DNA of 64,000 nt, taken from positions 62,001 to 126,000 of the forward strand of contig NZ_AYSE01000004.1 of NCBI RefSeq assembly GCF_000504165.1, given 5' to 3'. The notes beneath the pieces are model-generated. The model did not search any database. It had not been told where the DNA came from and was given only the letters and a program-made list of their open reading frames with translations. Made by a program: the position numbers and the translations under genes. Within the stretch, counting starts at the first letter, position 1, and the number at the start of each line of letters is the position of its first letter. This stretch comes from Bacillus sp. FJAT-14578. GTDB taxonomy: Bacteria; Bacillota; Bacilli; Bacillales; Bacillaceae_H. Below are positions 9,251-17,367 of this stretch, in pieces.

Positions 9251-9526
9251 GTACCAGGGTTTTCAGTTATAAAAAAGCCATTTCCATGTTCCATTAAGTC
9301 TCTCGAGTGACCCATATATTTTACTCCAAAAATGTTTAATGATGGAAAGCTGGCTTTAATTTCTGTTGTATCAAGATCGGTTGCTAGAATAGATAGATGA
9401 TACGTATATAAGTTGAAAAGCTGGTAGTATGCCAAACGTTAAAATATGGTATATAAAATACTATTTTACTCTCATTAAAAATAATTTATCATAAGTTTAA
9501 ATGGAGTATTAGGTTAGGCCTACAGG

Positions 9527-9556
9527 TTGTGACAGAGAAAATCTAAAGTATATAAT
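9527..9556 (+). promoter_or_regulatory. Probable promoter of the EVE-like/HNH gene
   Basis: TTGTGA (9527-9532) and TATAAT (9551-9556) are separated by 18 bases, 110 bases before the start codon. Confidence 0.4.
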
Positions 9557-9665
9557 GCTTTAAATATGTAGAATAAGCTTCTCTGGAGATCCATATCGAA
9601 TAGGTTAAATACATTTATAATGAATTAGGGATATTTCTACAGGCATCTAGCTGAGGAGGAGCAAA

Positions 9666-10589
9666 TTGAATAGTTTTATAGTTATGCAGGGTCATACCTA
9701 CGAAGAAGAAAAAGGTTTAGGAATTATTTGGTCTCCACAACAAGATAAAGGAGGAAATGTACCACATTCATGGAAACGAATGACAGAAGTAAAAGAAGGA
9801 GATCAAGTATTTCACTACGTAAAAGGGAATATCGTTGCTGTTAGCATAGCAAGTGAAGGCTGTAAAGAAGCTAGTAAACCATCTATCATGCAAAGTCATG
9901 ATAGATGGAAAGACGAAGGGTATTTAGTGAATGTAAAGTATCATGAATTAGATATACCAGTAAATGTGCGTGATCGATTCGATGAGATATTGCCGCTTTT
10001 ACCTATTAAGTATTCACCATTCCAACGGGATGCAAATGGGAATCAAGGCTATTTGTATCCATGTAACGAAGAACTAGCGATCAAATTACTTGAACTAATT
10101 AGCGAATTGAATATTTATCAAGTAAATGAAGAGCAATTAGAGTTATCCGTTGATGAGGTAAGAAGAACTGAAAATAATACATTAATTCCAGTAATTGCTG
10201 AGACAGAATCCGAAGTGAAAACGAAAATCCGATTGGGGCAACAAAAGTTCAGAAGGGATCTGATACCCTTATGGGAAGGTAAGTGTGCATTGTGTGGCAT
10301 AAATTTACCAGAATTATTAAGAGCAAGTTATTCGAAACCTTGGAAAGATAGCACAAATGCTGAACGTTTATATCCATACAACGGCGTGCTGCTTTGCGCT
10401 AATCATGATGCGCTTTATGATAAAGGTTTAATTACATTTGATGGACAGGGACGTTTGCTCGTTTCTTCAGTGATCAGCGATGAAGATTATTTGATGTATG
10501 GATTAGAACCAATGGCTAAGATACAGATTCATTCCGAAAATAAAGTGTATTTTAAGTGGCATAAGAAGAATATTTTTAGAATGAAATAG
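9666..10589 (+). CDS. EVE/PUA-like domain fused to HNH endonuclease, putative modification-dependent restriction enzyme
   Basis: Residues 1-150 (SFIVMQGHTYEEEKGLGIIW..., W near 38, VFHYVKGNIVAVSIA) resemble the EVE/PUA-like fold, which flips out and reads modified bases. Residues 185-285 form an HNH_2-type nuclease: CALCG near 206, then YSKPW, YNGVLLCANHDALYDKGLITF with the His-Asn-His metal site. EVE-HNH fusions are known as type IV-like enzymes that cut DNA carrying modified cytosines; the modification cannot be read here. TTG 9666 is the likely start, 8 bases after GAGGAGG; ATG 9684 lacks a site. The gene is single, follows the helicase-nuclease, and is ended by a family A hairpin at 10653. 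A different EVE gene lies at the right end of the window. Confidence 0.75.
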   Translation: MNSFIVMQGHTYEEEKGLGIIWSPQQDKGGNVPHSWKRMTEVKEGDQVFHYVKGNIVAVSIASEGCKEASKPSIMQSHDRWKDEGYLVNVKYHELDIPVNVRDRFDEILPLLPIKYSPFQRDANGNQGYLYPCNEELAIKLLELISELNIYQVNEEQLELSVDEVRRTENNTLIPVIAETESEVKTKIRLGQQKFRRDLIPLWEGKCALCGINLPELLRASYSKPWKDSTNAERLYPYNGVLLCANHDALYDKGLITFDGQGRLLVSSVISDEDYLMYGLEPMAKIQIHSENKVYFKWHKKNIFRMK

Positions 10590-10652
10590 TGTAGTGAAAA
10601 TATATAGTTCATAGTTTTGTATCGGAAATATCTAAAAAGTTAAGGTCCTTGA

Positions 10653-10711
10653 TGGGTCAGTCCTCAGTTGAGTTAAAGTGTTAACTCAGCGGGGGGCTGA
10701 CCCTTTTTCTC
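10653..10711 (+). repeat. Family A hairpin repeat acting as terminator
   Basis: GGGTCAGTCCTCAG pairs with CGGGGGGCTGACCC, with internal GTTAACTC, then TTTTT. It follows the HNH gene by 60 bases. The remaining 280 bases up to 10992 show nothing further. Confidence 0.65.
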
Positions 10712-10992
10712 CTTTTCTCTTAGCTGGGGCTGTTACTGTCCAAGTATATTCTTCACGTACCAAGATTTGGTTGACTATTACCATTTCTCAATATTAATTG
10801 TTAAAGGGAAATAGGTATAAACATATTATCTAATTGGTATAAGGTTTTGCTAAGGAAGTCTAATCTTCAAACAGTACAGACCCACCTTACCAAGTAACCT
10901 ATAATTTTACATTGTAATAATTGTAAAGCTATGACATTATATTATTTGGTAATTTAAATTTCAATTTAAACATATAATGGGGGAAAGTTTTA

Positions 10993-11724
10993 ATGAATAA
11001 TTTATTTTTTCTATTATTTCTTGTGTGTTTGGTAGCTTTATTAATAGGAATTATCAGACCAAATTTAGTAGTTAGATGGGGAGATACTCAAAAACGAAAC
11101 AGGAAAAATGTATTCAAATATTATGGAATAGGGTTAGTGGTATCATTTATTTTATTTGGGATGACTATTGATGATACAGAAAATATACAAGAAGAAAATT
11201 CTTCAGAAACAGCAGCTACAGTTAAGCCTGAAAAGGAACTAACGGCAGCAGAAAAAGCAGCAGCAGAAAAGGCAGCGGCAGAACAAGCAGCAGCGGATAA
11301 AGCAGCGGCAGAAAAGGCAGCGGCAGAGAAAGCAGCTGCGGAGAAGGCGGCAACAGAAAAGGCGGCGGCAGAGAAAGCGGCAAAAGAAGAAGAGGAACGA
11401 ATTGGATATGAAACAGGGATAACCTACGATCAATTAGCTAGAACTCCAGATGATTTTGTAGGAAAGAAAGCTAAGTTTACTGGAGAAGTAGTGCAGGTAA
11501 TGGAAGGTGATGGAGAAACCCAATTAAGAATAGCAGTCAATGATAATTATGACACAATATTATTTGTTGCCTATCAAAGTGATATTATAAACTCAAGAGT
11601 TTTAGAAAATGACAATGTTACTGTCAGAGGGGTAAGCGCAGGTTTGCTTACTTATGAGTCGACTATGGGGGGCGAAATTAGTATTCCGTCAATGATGGTG
11701 GATAAAATAGACATAAACCAATAA
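10993..11724 (+). CDS. Membrane-anchored protein with Ala/Lys/Glu repeat stalk and C-terminal OB-like domain
   Basis: ATG 10993 lies just after GGGGGAAAG. Two hydrophobic segments occupy about residues 3-22 and 38-56. A stalk of near-perfect EKAAA units (about residues 78-132) should form a single long charged helix. The last 100 residues (YDQLARTPDDFVGKKAKFTGEVVQV...LRIAVN...ILFVAY...NVTVRGV) look like an OB-fold of the tRNA_anti-like type found in small envelope proteins. The function is unknown. A tight hairpin terminator follows at 11765. The repeat units use varied Ala and Glu codons, so the array is not a fresh DNA expansion. Confidence 0.7.
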   Translation: MNNLFFLLFLVCLVALLIGIIRPNLVVRWGDTQKRNRKNVFKYYGIGLVVSFILFGMTIDDTENIQEENSSETAATVKPEKELTAAEKAAAEKAAAEQAAADKAAAEKAAAEKAAAEKAATEKAAAEKAAKEEEERIGYETGITYDQLARTPDDFVGKKAKFTGEVVQVMEGDGETQLRIAVNDNYDTILFVAYQSDIINSRVLENDNVTVRGVSAGLLTYESTMGGEISIPSMMVDKIDINQ

Positions 11725-11764
11725 TATAAAATTTGGGTTTAATAGTATAATTTTTACTGAAGAG

Positions 11765-11789
11765 AGCTGCCTTTATGGCAGCTTTTTTA
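11765..11789 (+). terminator. Rho-independent terminator
   Basis: AGCTGCC and GGCAGCT flank a TTTAT loop and are followed by six T. Confidence 0.85.
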
Positions 11790-11854
11790 CTTTAATTAAA
11801 GTTGTGTTTATACATTCCTTCATGTACCTTCATGAGAAAGTTAATGATACTTCT

Positions 11855-12049
11855 CTAATCTAATCTTTCTAAATGATTGGGATACCGCTGGATCAGTTCT
11901 TTCATTTCTTTCAACAATTCTCTACAATTTACAATTGCCACTTGTTGATGGGGAATTCCAAAATAAAAATGATAAATTATAAAATTTACTAATAAAGATA
12001 CCAGGGTATTTAGTACAGCGTTAAAATAGGGAGTAAAAATTGAAATCGC
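11855..12049 (-). pseudogene. Possible remnant of a small membrane protein gene
   Basis: The minus strand stays open for about 64 codons, with a hydrophobic stretch (AVLNTLVSLLVNFIIYHFYF) and a charged tail (CRELLKEMKELIQRYPNHLE) ending at TAG 11855-11857. No usable start codon or ribosome site is visible, so it is probably a 3' remnant. From 12050 to 12392 I see no gene. Confidence 0.3.
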
Positions 12050-12392
12050 TCACATTGTTAACATGCATGAATGAAATCTCTTTGTCTTAATTAATTTGAA
12101 TTATTACTATATATAATAAATAGATTTATTTCAGTACGAGTTAGTGTTTTACGCTCAGTAGATATGTAAATGGGCAATAAAAACAACTGACTATTACAAC
12201 TAGAAGTAGGGACAGAAAAAAAGTAGTACAATTCGTTTACTTTATATAATAAGGGAAAATCGAATCAGTGATTAGATTAGAAACAGATCATCATGAAAAA
12301 ACTCAAATGATGAACAGATATACCCATAAAGCATAAGGGAGTAAAAAGCCACCTCTTATAAAATGAAGAGATGGCTAATATTAACAACTTTC

Positions 12393-12838
12393 TTATAATC
12401 TCAAGTTATTGAGGGGATTAAACTTCTCATTTTGCTCCGCAAGTTCATTCCCAAAAAAGTGCAGATACCGCTCAGTTGTTTTGATACTAGTATGACGTAA
12501 AATACGAGCTAAACTAACAATATCACCGCCAGCCTGAATATAGGTTTTAGCGTAATAATATCTACAACTATGAGCAGAACAACGGGCTTCAGGAAATCCT
12601 ACTGCCTGAGCCAGTCGCTTAAAGAAGCATTTCCCTGCATTTACTGTTAGGAGCTTGTTCGTTTGACTTACAAAAGCGTGAGGGGATGTTTTATTAAATT
12701 TCTTCTCGCAATATGTTTTCCAAAGAGCCAGTTCACGGAGGAGTCGGTTGGCAAGGGGAACATTCGCTTCACGTATCGCTTTTCCAAAAACCTTCATCTG
12801 TCCTGTCTCAAAATTAACGTCTTACCATCGTAAATTGA
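12393..12838 (-). pseudogene. C-terminal fragment of a XerC/D-type tyrosine recombinase
   Basis: The open frame 12393-12797 holds the second half of a phage-integrase catalytic domain: HSCRYYYAK (His-x-x-Arg), LRHTSIKTTERYLH (second His and Tyr nucleophile). The first catalytic Arg and the whole DNA-binding N-terminus are missing. Upstream in the same frame the sequence still reads NLRW-stop-DVNFETGQ, the usual NLRWxDVNF strand with TAA at the place of one codon, and homology ends there. A family A repeat begins 18 bases further on. It is inactive and marks an old integration event. Confidence 0.75.
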
Positions 12839-12855
12839 CAGGCTCTCCTAAGTTT

Positions 12856-12914
12856 GGTGCCAGTCCCCCAGTGAATTAAAGCGTTAGTATAGTGGGGGAC
12901 TGACACCGTTTTTT
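12856..12914 (+). repeat. Family A hairpin repeat, best copy
   Basis: GGTGCCAGTCCCCCAGT and AGTGGGGGACTGACACC form a nearly perfect stem with a GAATTAAAGCGTTAGTAT loop, followed by TTTTTT. It lies between two truncated genes whose broken ends face it. Confidence 0.75.
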
Positions 12915-12916
12915 CA

Positions 12917-13763
12917 GGTGTTTCCAAAAGTGGCTTTTATGCTTGGAGAGATCGTCCCAAGAGCCGACAAAAGCTACATAAAGAACAACTGATACGCCAA
13001 GTAAAACGCGTGCATGTGGAATCGAGAAACGTGTATGGCAGTCCTAAGATTACAAAAGCGTTAAATCATGTGGGAACGAGCGTGTCGCAAAAAACGGTAG
13101 CCCGAGTTATGAAGGAAAACGGGATCCGTTCCAAAACCGTTAAGAAGTATAAAGCGACTACGAATTCCAAACACCACTATCCTGTTTTTCCTAACCTTCT
13201 CAATCAACAGTTTAAAGTAGAACACCCCGGAAAGGTATGGGTTTCAGATATCACGTATATTTGGACAAAAGAAGGATGGCTGTATTTAGCGACGGTGATG
13301 GACTTATTTTCAAGGAGAATCATTGGATGGCAAATGGGTGACCGGATGACCAAAGAGCTGGTGGTGACAGCCTTAAAACGAGCCATAGGCAAGCAGAATC
13401 CGAAGGCAGGATGGTTCATCATTCAGACCGTGGAAGTCAATATGCGTCAAAATCCTATCAGTCGATTTTAGGAACGCATGGAATCATCACCAGCATGAGT
13501 AGAAAAGGGAACTGTTATGACAATGCTTGCATTGAATCGTTTCATAGTGTTCTCAAGAAAGAGTTAATTTTTCATCAAAACTATCAAATTCGTGAACAAG
13601 CTAAGAGAAGTGTCTTTGAGTATATTGAGAGTTTTTACAATTACAAGCGAATCCATTCAGCGACGAACTATATGTCTCCGATCGCTTTTGAAAAGCAGTA
13701 CTACAAACAGAGAAAGAGTAGCTAAGCCCTTTCTCTCTGTTTATAGTGTCCATTTTATTGACA
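12917..13763 (+). mobile_element. 5'-truncated IS3-family element (IS150-like)
   Basis: Only the orfB part remains. The right end reads TGTCCATTTTATTGACA (about 13747-13763), a typical IS3 terminal sequence. orfA and the left terminal repeat are missing, replaced by the family A repeat. Confidence 0.65.
12920..13725 (+). pseudogene. IS3-family transposase OrfB, truncated and frameshifted
   Basis: The frame opens mid-protein with SGVSKSGFYAWRDRPKS, continues through VYGSPKITKAL and the first catalytic Asp (WVSDITYI), then shifts. The next residues [12 protein letters not shown] (second Asp), [19 protein letters not shown] (catalytic Glu) and NYKRIHS are in a different frame from about 13411. 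One missing base near 13405 (GGATGGTT where GGATTGGTT is expected) explains it. With no start, no OrfA and a frameshift the transposase is dead. Confidence 0.8.
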
Positions 13764-13850
13764 TAATACCAAATATGTATTGATGATTTCTTATAGAATA
13801 AATAGTCATTTATGGGTAGTATATGTTGTTCCATAGAGAATTTATATTGA

Positions 13851-13899
13851 ATAAAGGCCAGACTATCCTATGGATTTTCAGGACATCTGGTCCTTATTC
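13851..13899. terminator. Bidirectional terminator-like hairpin
   Basis: AATAAAGGCCAGA and TCTGGTCCTTATT pair around a 20-base centre that also pairs (TATCCT/AGGA). It lies between the dead IS and the 3' end of the methylase. The rest of 13764-14013 shows no gene. Confidence 0.55.
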
Positions 13900-14013
13900 T
13901 ATAAATAGGTACTACTGTCCTGCACCAATTTAAATTTGTCAATAATCCACCATTTTGTTAAATTCGAGTGTATAAGAGCAGATAGGATAAGGGGGAAACG
14001 CAAAATTAATAAA

Positions 14014-15093
14014 CTAAATTTTGGCTACGTTAAAATTAGAAATAAAAAGTTCCTTTCCTAACCTCCCACTCTGGATTGAGTTAATTGTATAATACCAATT
14101 TTCCTGATTAATATAGCAACCTTCATGAATATAAATCTCTCTTGTTTCCTTACAGTCATCAATAGTAAGTAGATATTTATGGTTTGTGTTTTTTAATAGC
14201 TGAGCTAATCTTATGTGATCGTCATGCGACATAGACACGGGATAAAGACTATCACCTTTATGATAGTAGGGTGGGTCAACAACCATAAGTACATCCTTAC
14301 CTGGCTTTAGTATAATTTCCTCGAAACTCAAGTTCTGTAATTCCACTCCTTGGAGTTTTTTAGAACATGCAATAATATTGTTGCATATCCCATCTGGGTT
14401 CCATCTACAATCAATAGGATATTTTGATGATTGACTCATACCACCTATAGGGTTTGCGGTATATATACCAGAGTAGTTTGTCCTGTTAAAAAATAAGAAA
14501 TCAAATCCTTTTTCTAATATTGTTGCATAACTTTCCTTCTTTTTCTTTTCAATCCATAACTCTACTGTAGGAGTGGTTTCCCGAACCATTTTACATAGCT
14601 CTTCAGGGTAGTCTCTAACACATAAAAAAAAGGCATATACGTTTTCATCCCAATCGTTTAAGAGATTATATTTTGCCTTAGCTTTCCCTAAAAATATTGA
14701 TCCTCCGCCTAAAAACGGCTCTCTGTATTCCAAATGGTTTTCTTCAAAGTAAGGAACGAACCTACTTATCACTTTGCTTTTAGAACCAGGAAACCTTAGA
14801 GGAGAAGTAAAATTTTCGTTATCTATATTGTGATTTATTTTATAATTTTCTAAATTACGCTTAAACTTAAATTGAAGTAAGGCTTGCTTAATTTCGACAT
14901 TAGTCTTTTGCTCCCTTTGCTTCTTTTTGATTATTCTAAAATATTTTATAGTATCTTCATTAATGTAAAGATTATCATCTACTATTTTTACATTTAGTAT
15001 CTCGTTATATTGATTAATATAGCTTAATATTATATTTTGAGAAACCGTAAGTTTTGCTGCAATATCTTTAAAACTTACCTTCAATTCATTCAC
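14014..15093 (-). CDS. Dam-type N6-adenine DNA methyltransferase (D12 class)
   Basis: This 359-residue protein has, in order, an N-terminal HTH-like region (KLTVSQNIILSYINQYNEI) and basic helix, motif X RFPGSKSKVI near residue 98, motif I EPFLGGGS near 125, a target-recognition region with FLFFNRTNYSG, and motif IV VVDPPYYH near 272. This order matches the D12 (Dam/DpnM) family, which transfers methyl from SAM to adenine in short sites. The HTH extension is unusual for Dam. A GTG start at 15093 overlaps AGGTGA; TTG 15082 is an alternative. It is transcribed away from the HerA-NurA pair across a 120-base gap, so the three could form one restriction-modification-like unit with a shared control region. 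Confidence 0.85.
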   Translation of the reverse strand: MNELKVSFKDIAAKLTVSQNIILSYINQYNEILNVKIVDDNLYINEDTIKYFRIIKKKQREQKTNVEIKQALLQFKFKRNLENYKINHNIDNENFTSPLRFPGSKSKVISRFVPYFEENHLEYREPFLGGGSIFLGKAKAKYNLLNDWDENVYAFFLCVRDYPEELCKMVRETTPTVELWIEKKKKESYATILEKGFDFLFFNRTNYSGIYTANPIGGMSQSSKYPIDCRWNPDGICNNIIACSKKLQGVELQNLSFEEIILKPGKDVLMVVDPPYYHKGDSLYPVSMSHDDHIRLAQLLKNTNHKYLLTIDDCKETREIYIHEGCYINQENWYYTINSIQSGRLGKELFISNFNVAKI

Positions 15094-15213
15094 CTATCCT
15101 AAAATTTTATAGTTCATATTCTAACATAAAATTTTTAAGTTGGCCATCTCTACATATCTTCCAAATATAGTATAATGATAATAAAAATGTAAGTTATGGA
15201 GGAAATGCAAATT

Positions 15214-17367
15214 ATGTCGTTTAAAAATGAATTTGAAAACCAAGCACGTGACCAACTAAAGAGTAACCCTTTAATGCAAATTGTTAATGAATCCGATTTT
15301 GTTGGTTTTAGTTTTGACGTAAAGTATCAAAAAGTTTCATTAGTTACAAATGACTTTTGGAAAATGGAAGCTTTTGGAGTTCCACATAACAGCTTTTTGA
15401 TTGCAGCACCTTTTAATAAAGAGAATTTTATTGGAGCTGAGGAAATTGACCAAGAACTTATCCTACTACGGGTAATTTCAGAGTGCAAAATTCCTAACGA
15501 AGATATTTGGTTAGAGACTCGAGTTGATAAGATTAAGTCTCTTAAAGATACGAATTTAGATGCCCAAGCAAATGTCTCCTTAGATTTTGATAGATATTCA
15601 AAAAATGAAATGGGATTTACAGGGCTGGAATGTCGTATTTTGGGGACTTTCTATGAAGAAAACGGAGAGCTAAATTTTGGTGCCGATTTAGAAAATTATT
15701 ATGGTACAAAGTCACTATACATATATAAACCACAAGCAAGTTCGCTTCAAAATATTGTGAATTTCATTGATCCTTTAAGAAAAAAATCTATTATTGAAGA
15801 ATTAAAGAGAAATGGGATTGACACATCAAATTATGATGGTGCAAACCAATATGAAATTGGTACGATAAGGTATACTTCTACTAATAGGATGCAATCAAAG
15901 GTCCCTGCTGTAAATGTAATGGTTAATCCATTTGACTTTATCGCAAGAAGAACTGCAACATTTGGTATGACTAGAACTGGTAAATCAAATACAGTAAAAA
16001 CCCTTATTAAAGCAATCAACAATAATTGTAAAGCTCATAATATTACGCTCTCACAAATTGTGTTTGATTTGAATGGGGAATACGCTTTTCCAAATGTGCA
16101 GGATTCAAATGCAGAAGGAAAAAAAGTATCAATTTCAAACGAAATACCAAATTCAATCGTTTACACTATTAATTCTAAAGTAGAAGAAACGATGGAAATT
16201 AAGCAACTGAGATTTAATTTTTTTAACAATCTAGTATTAGCCCATGAGTTTATCGTTTCATTGTTAAATGTTTCTCCTTCTGCTAAAGCAACTGATATCG
16301 AAACTTTTATGAATATGGACGTCAGCGCTTGGTATGACGAAGATGCTCCAAGAAATATTAAAACTCGTGCTGAAAGTAATAAGGTGTTATATAAATACTT
16401 GCTATATTTAATTGGTTGCCATTCAAACAACGTGACTTTGAAAATTCCATTTAGTAAAACAGCACTTCAAAGTGCAGCCCGAAATTTAAATAATTTAATC
16501 GCAGAAGTTACAGATGAAATTACATCATACACAGATGAAGGAAAGCGTGTCCCTGCTAAATTAAATTCAAAGCATAGAGAGTTAGCGGATTTATCTGCTG
16601 CCTTGACGGGTATAATTAATGATCTTAATAAAGCTTATGATTTAGATGAATTTGGAGCTAATCTTGCAAAGATTGATGAAATAGATCGTTTGATTAAAAT
16701 TCCTTCAAGTAGTAGTGGTGGGGACTTAATTAAGGACGATACTGCAATTTTAATGAATATTATTAATCAAAAAAACTCAAAGAACTCGCCATACTTAGGC
16801 TTCATTTCTATAAAAAAGGTTAGGGCTAGCGTTTACCATAATGAAGGTTCAAAAGATTATGTTGAGGAAATTATTAAGGACATGATTTCTGGTAAAACGA
16901 TCGTACTGGATATTTCAAATGGATCTCAAGAAATTAGAGATCGGATTACTAAGAAAATTGTGGAAAAGATTTTCTATCATAACCTGGATGAGTTTACTAA
17001 AGGAAACTTCCCTCCTAAAGTAATCCTTTATGTAGAAGAAGCTCATAACTTAATTGGTAAGGATATGGATCTAACTGATATCTGGCCAAGGACTGCAAAA
17101 GAAGGTGCAAAGTATGGAATAGGTTTAGTTTACTCGACTCAGGAACCATCTTCAATTAATAAAAATATTTTATCAAATACTGAGAATTGGTTTGTAACAC
17201 ATTTAAATAATGAAGATGAAATAAGAATCCTTTCCAAATACTATGATTTTGGAGATTTTAAGGAATCATTATTGAAAGCTAAGGACGTAGGTTTTGCAAG
17301 AATTAAAACTATGTCACAAAACTTTGTAATACCAGTACAAATTAAAAAGTTTGAAGGTGGAGAGTAA
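15214..17367 (+). CDS. HerA-like ATPase/DNA translocase
   Basis: The 717-residue protein has a HerA-type N-terminal barrel (about residues 1-220), Walker A GMTRTGKS near 252, a Walker B strand VILYVEEAHN near 607, and a sensor segment YSTQEPSSI near 645 typical of the HerA-FtsK ATPases. HerA forms a hexameric ring that pumps DNA and activates the nuclease NurA. ATG 15214 is the start, 11 bases after GGAGG; ATG 15196 overlaps that site. Its stop overlaps the NurA start by one base (TAATG), so translation is coupled. Beside a Dam-type methylase, a defensive role is more likely than the archaeal repair role. Confident on family; the system assignment is inference. Confidence 0.85.
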   Translation: MSFKNEFENQARDQLKSNPLMQIVNESDFVGFSFDVKYQKVSLVTNDFWKMEAFGVPHNSFLIAAPFNKENFIGAEEIDQELILLRVISECKIPNEDIWLETRVDKIKSLKDTNLDAQANVSLDFDRYSKNEMGFTGLECRILGTFYEENGELNFGADLENYYGTKSLYIYKPQASSLQNIVNFIDPLRKKSIIEELKRNGIDTSNYDGANQYEIGTIRYTSTNRMQSKVPAVNVMVNPFDFIARRTATFGMTRTGKSNTVKTLIKAINNNCKAHNITLSQIVFDLNGEYAFPNVQDSNAEGKKVSISNEIPNSIVYTINSKVEETMEIKQLRFNFFNNLVLAHEFIVSLLNVSPSAKATDIETFMNMDVSAWYDEDAPRNIKTRAESNKVLYKYLLYLIGCHSNNVTLKIPFSKTALQSAARNLNNLIAEVTDEITSYTDEGKRVPAKLNSKHRELADLSAALTGIINDLNKAYDLDEFGANLAKIDEIDRLIKIPSSSSGGDLIKDDTAILMNIINQKNSKNSPYLGFISIKKVRASVYHNEGSKDYVEEIIKDMISGKTIVLDISNGSQEIRDRITKKIVEKIFYHNLDEFTKGNFPPKVILYVEEAHNLIGKDMDLTDIWPRTAKEGAKYGIGLVYSTQEPSSINKNILSNTENWFVTHLNNEDEIRILSKYYDFGDFKESLLKAKDVGFARIKTMSQNFVIPVQIKKFEGGE

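Noticed and set aside
11239..11433. Cys/Phe-rich minus-strand frame
   Set aside because: It is the reverse complement of the Ala/Lys/Glu repeat stalk and has no ribosome site.
10993..11724. EKAAA repeat as a TolA- or colicin-like transport protein
   Set aside because: The repeat alone is a generic helical stalk. The C-terminal domain looks OB-like and the organism appears to have no outer membrane.
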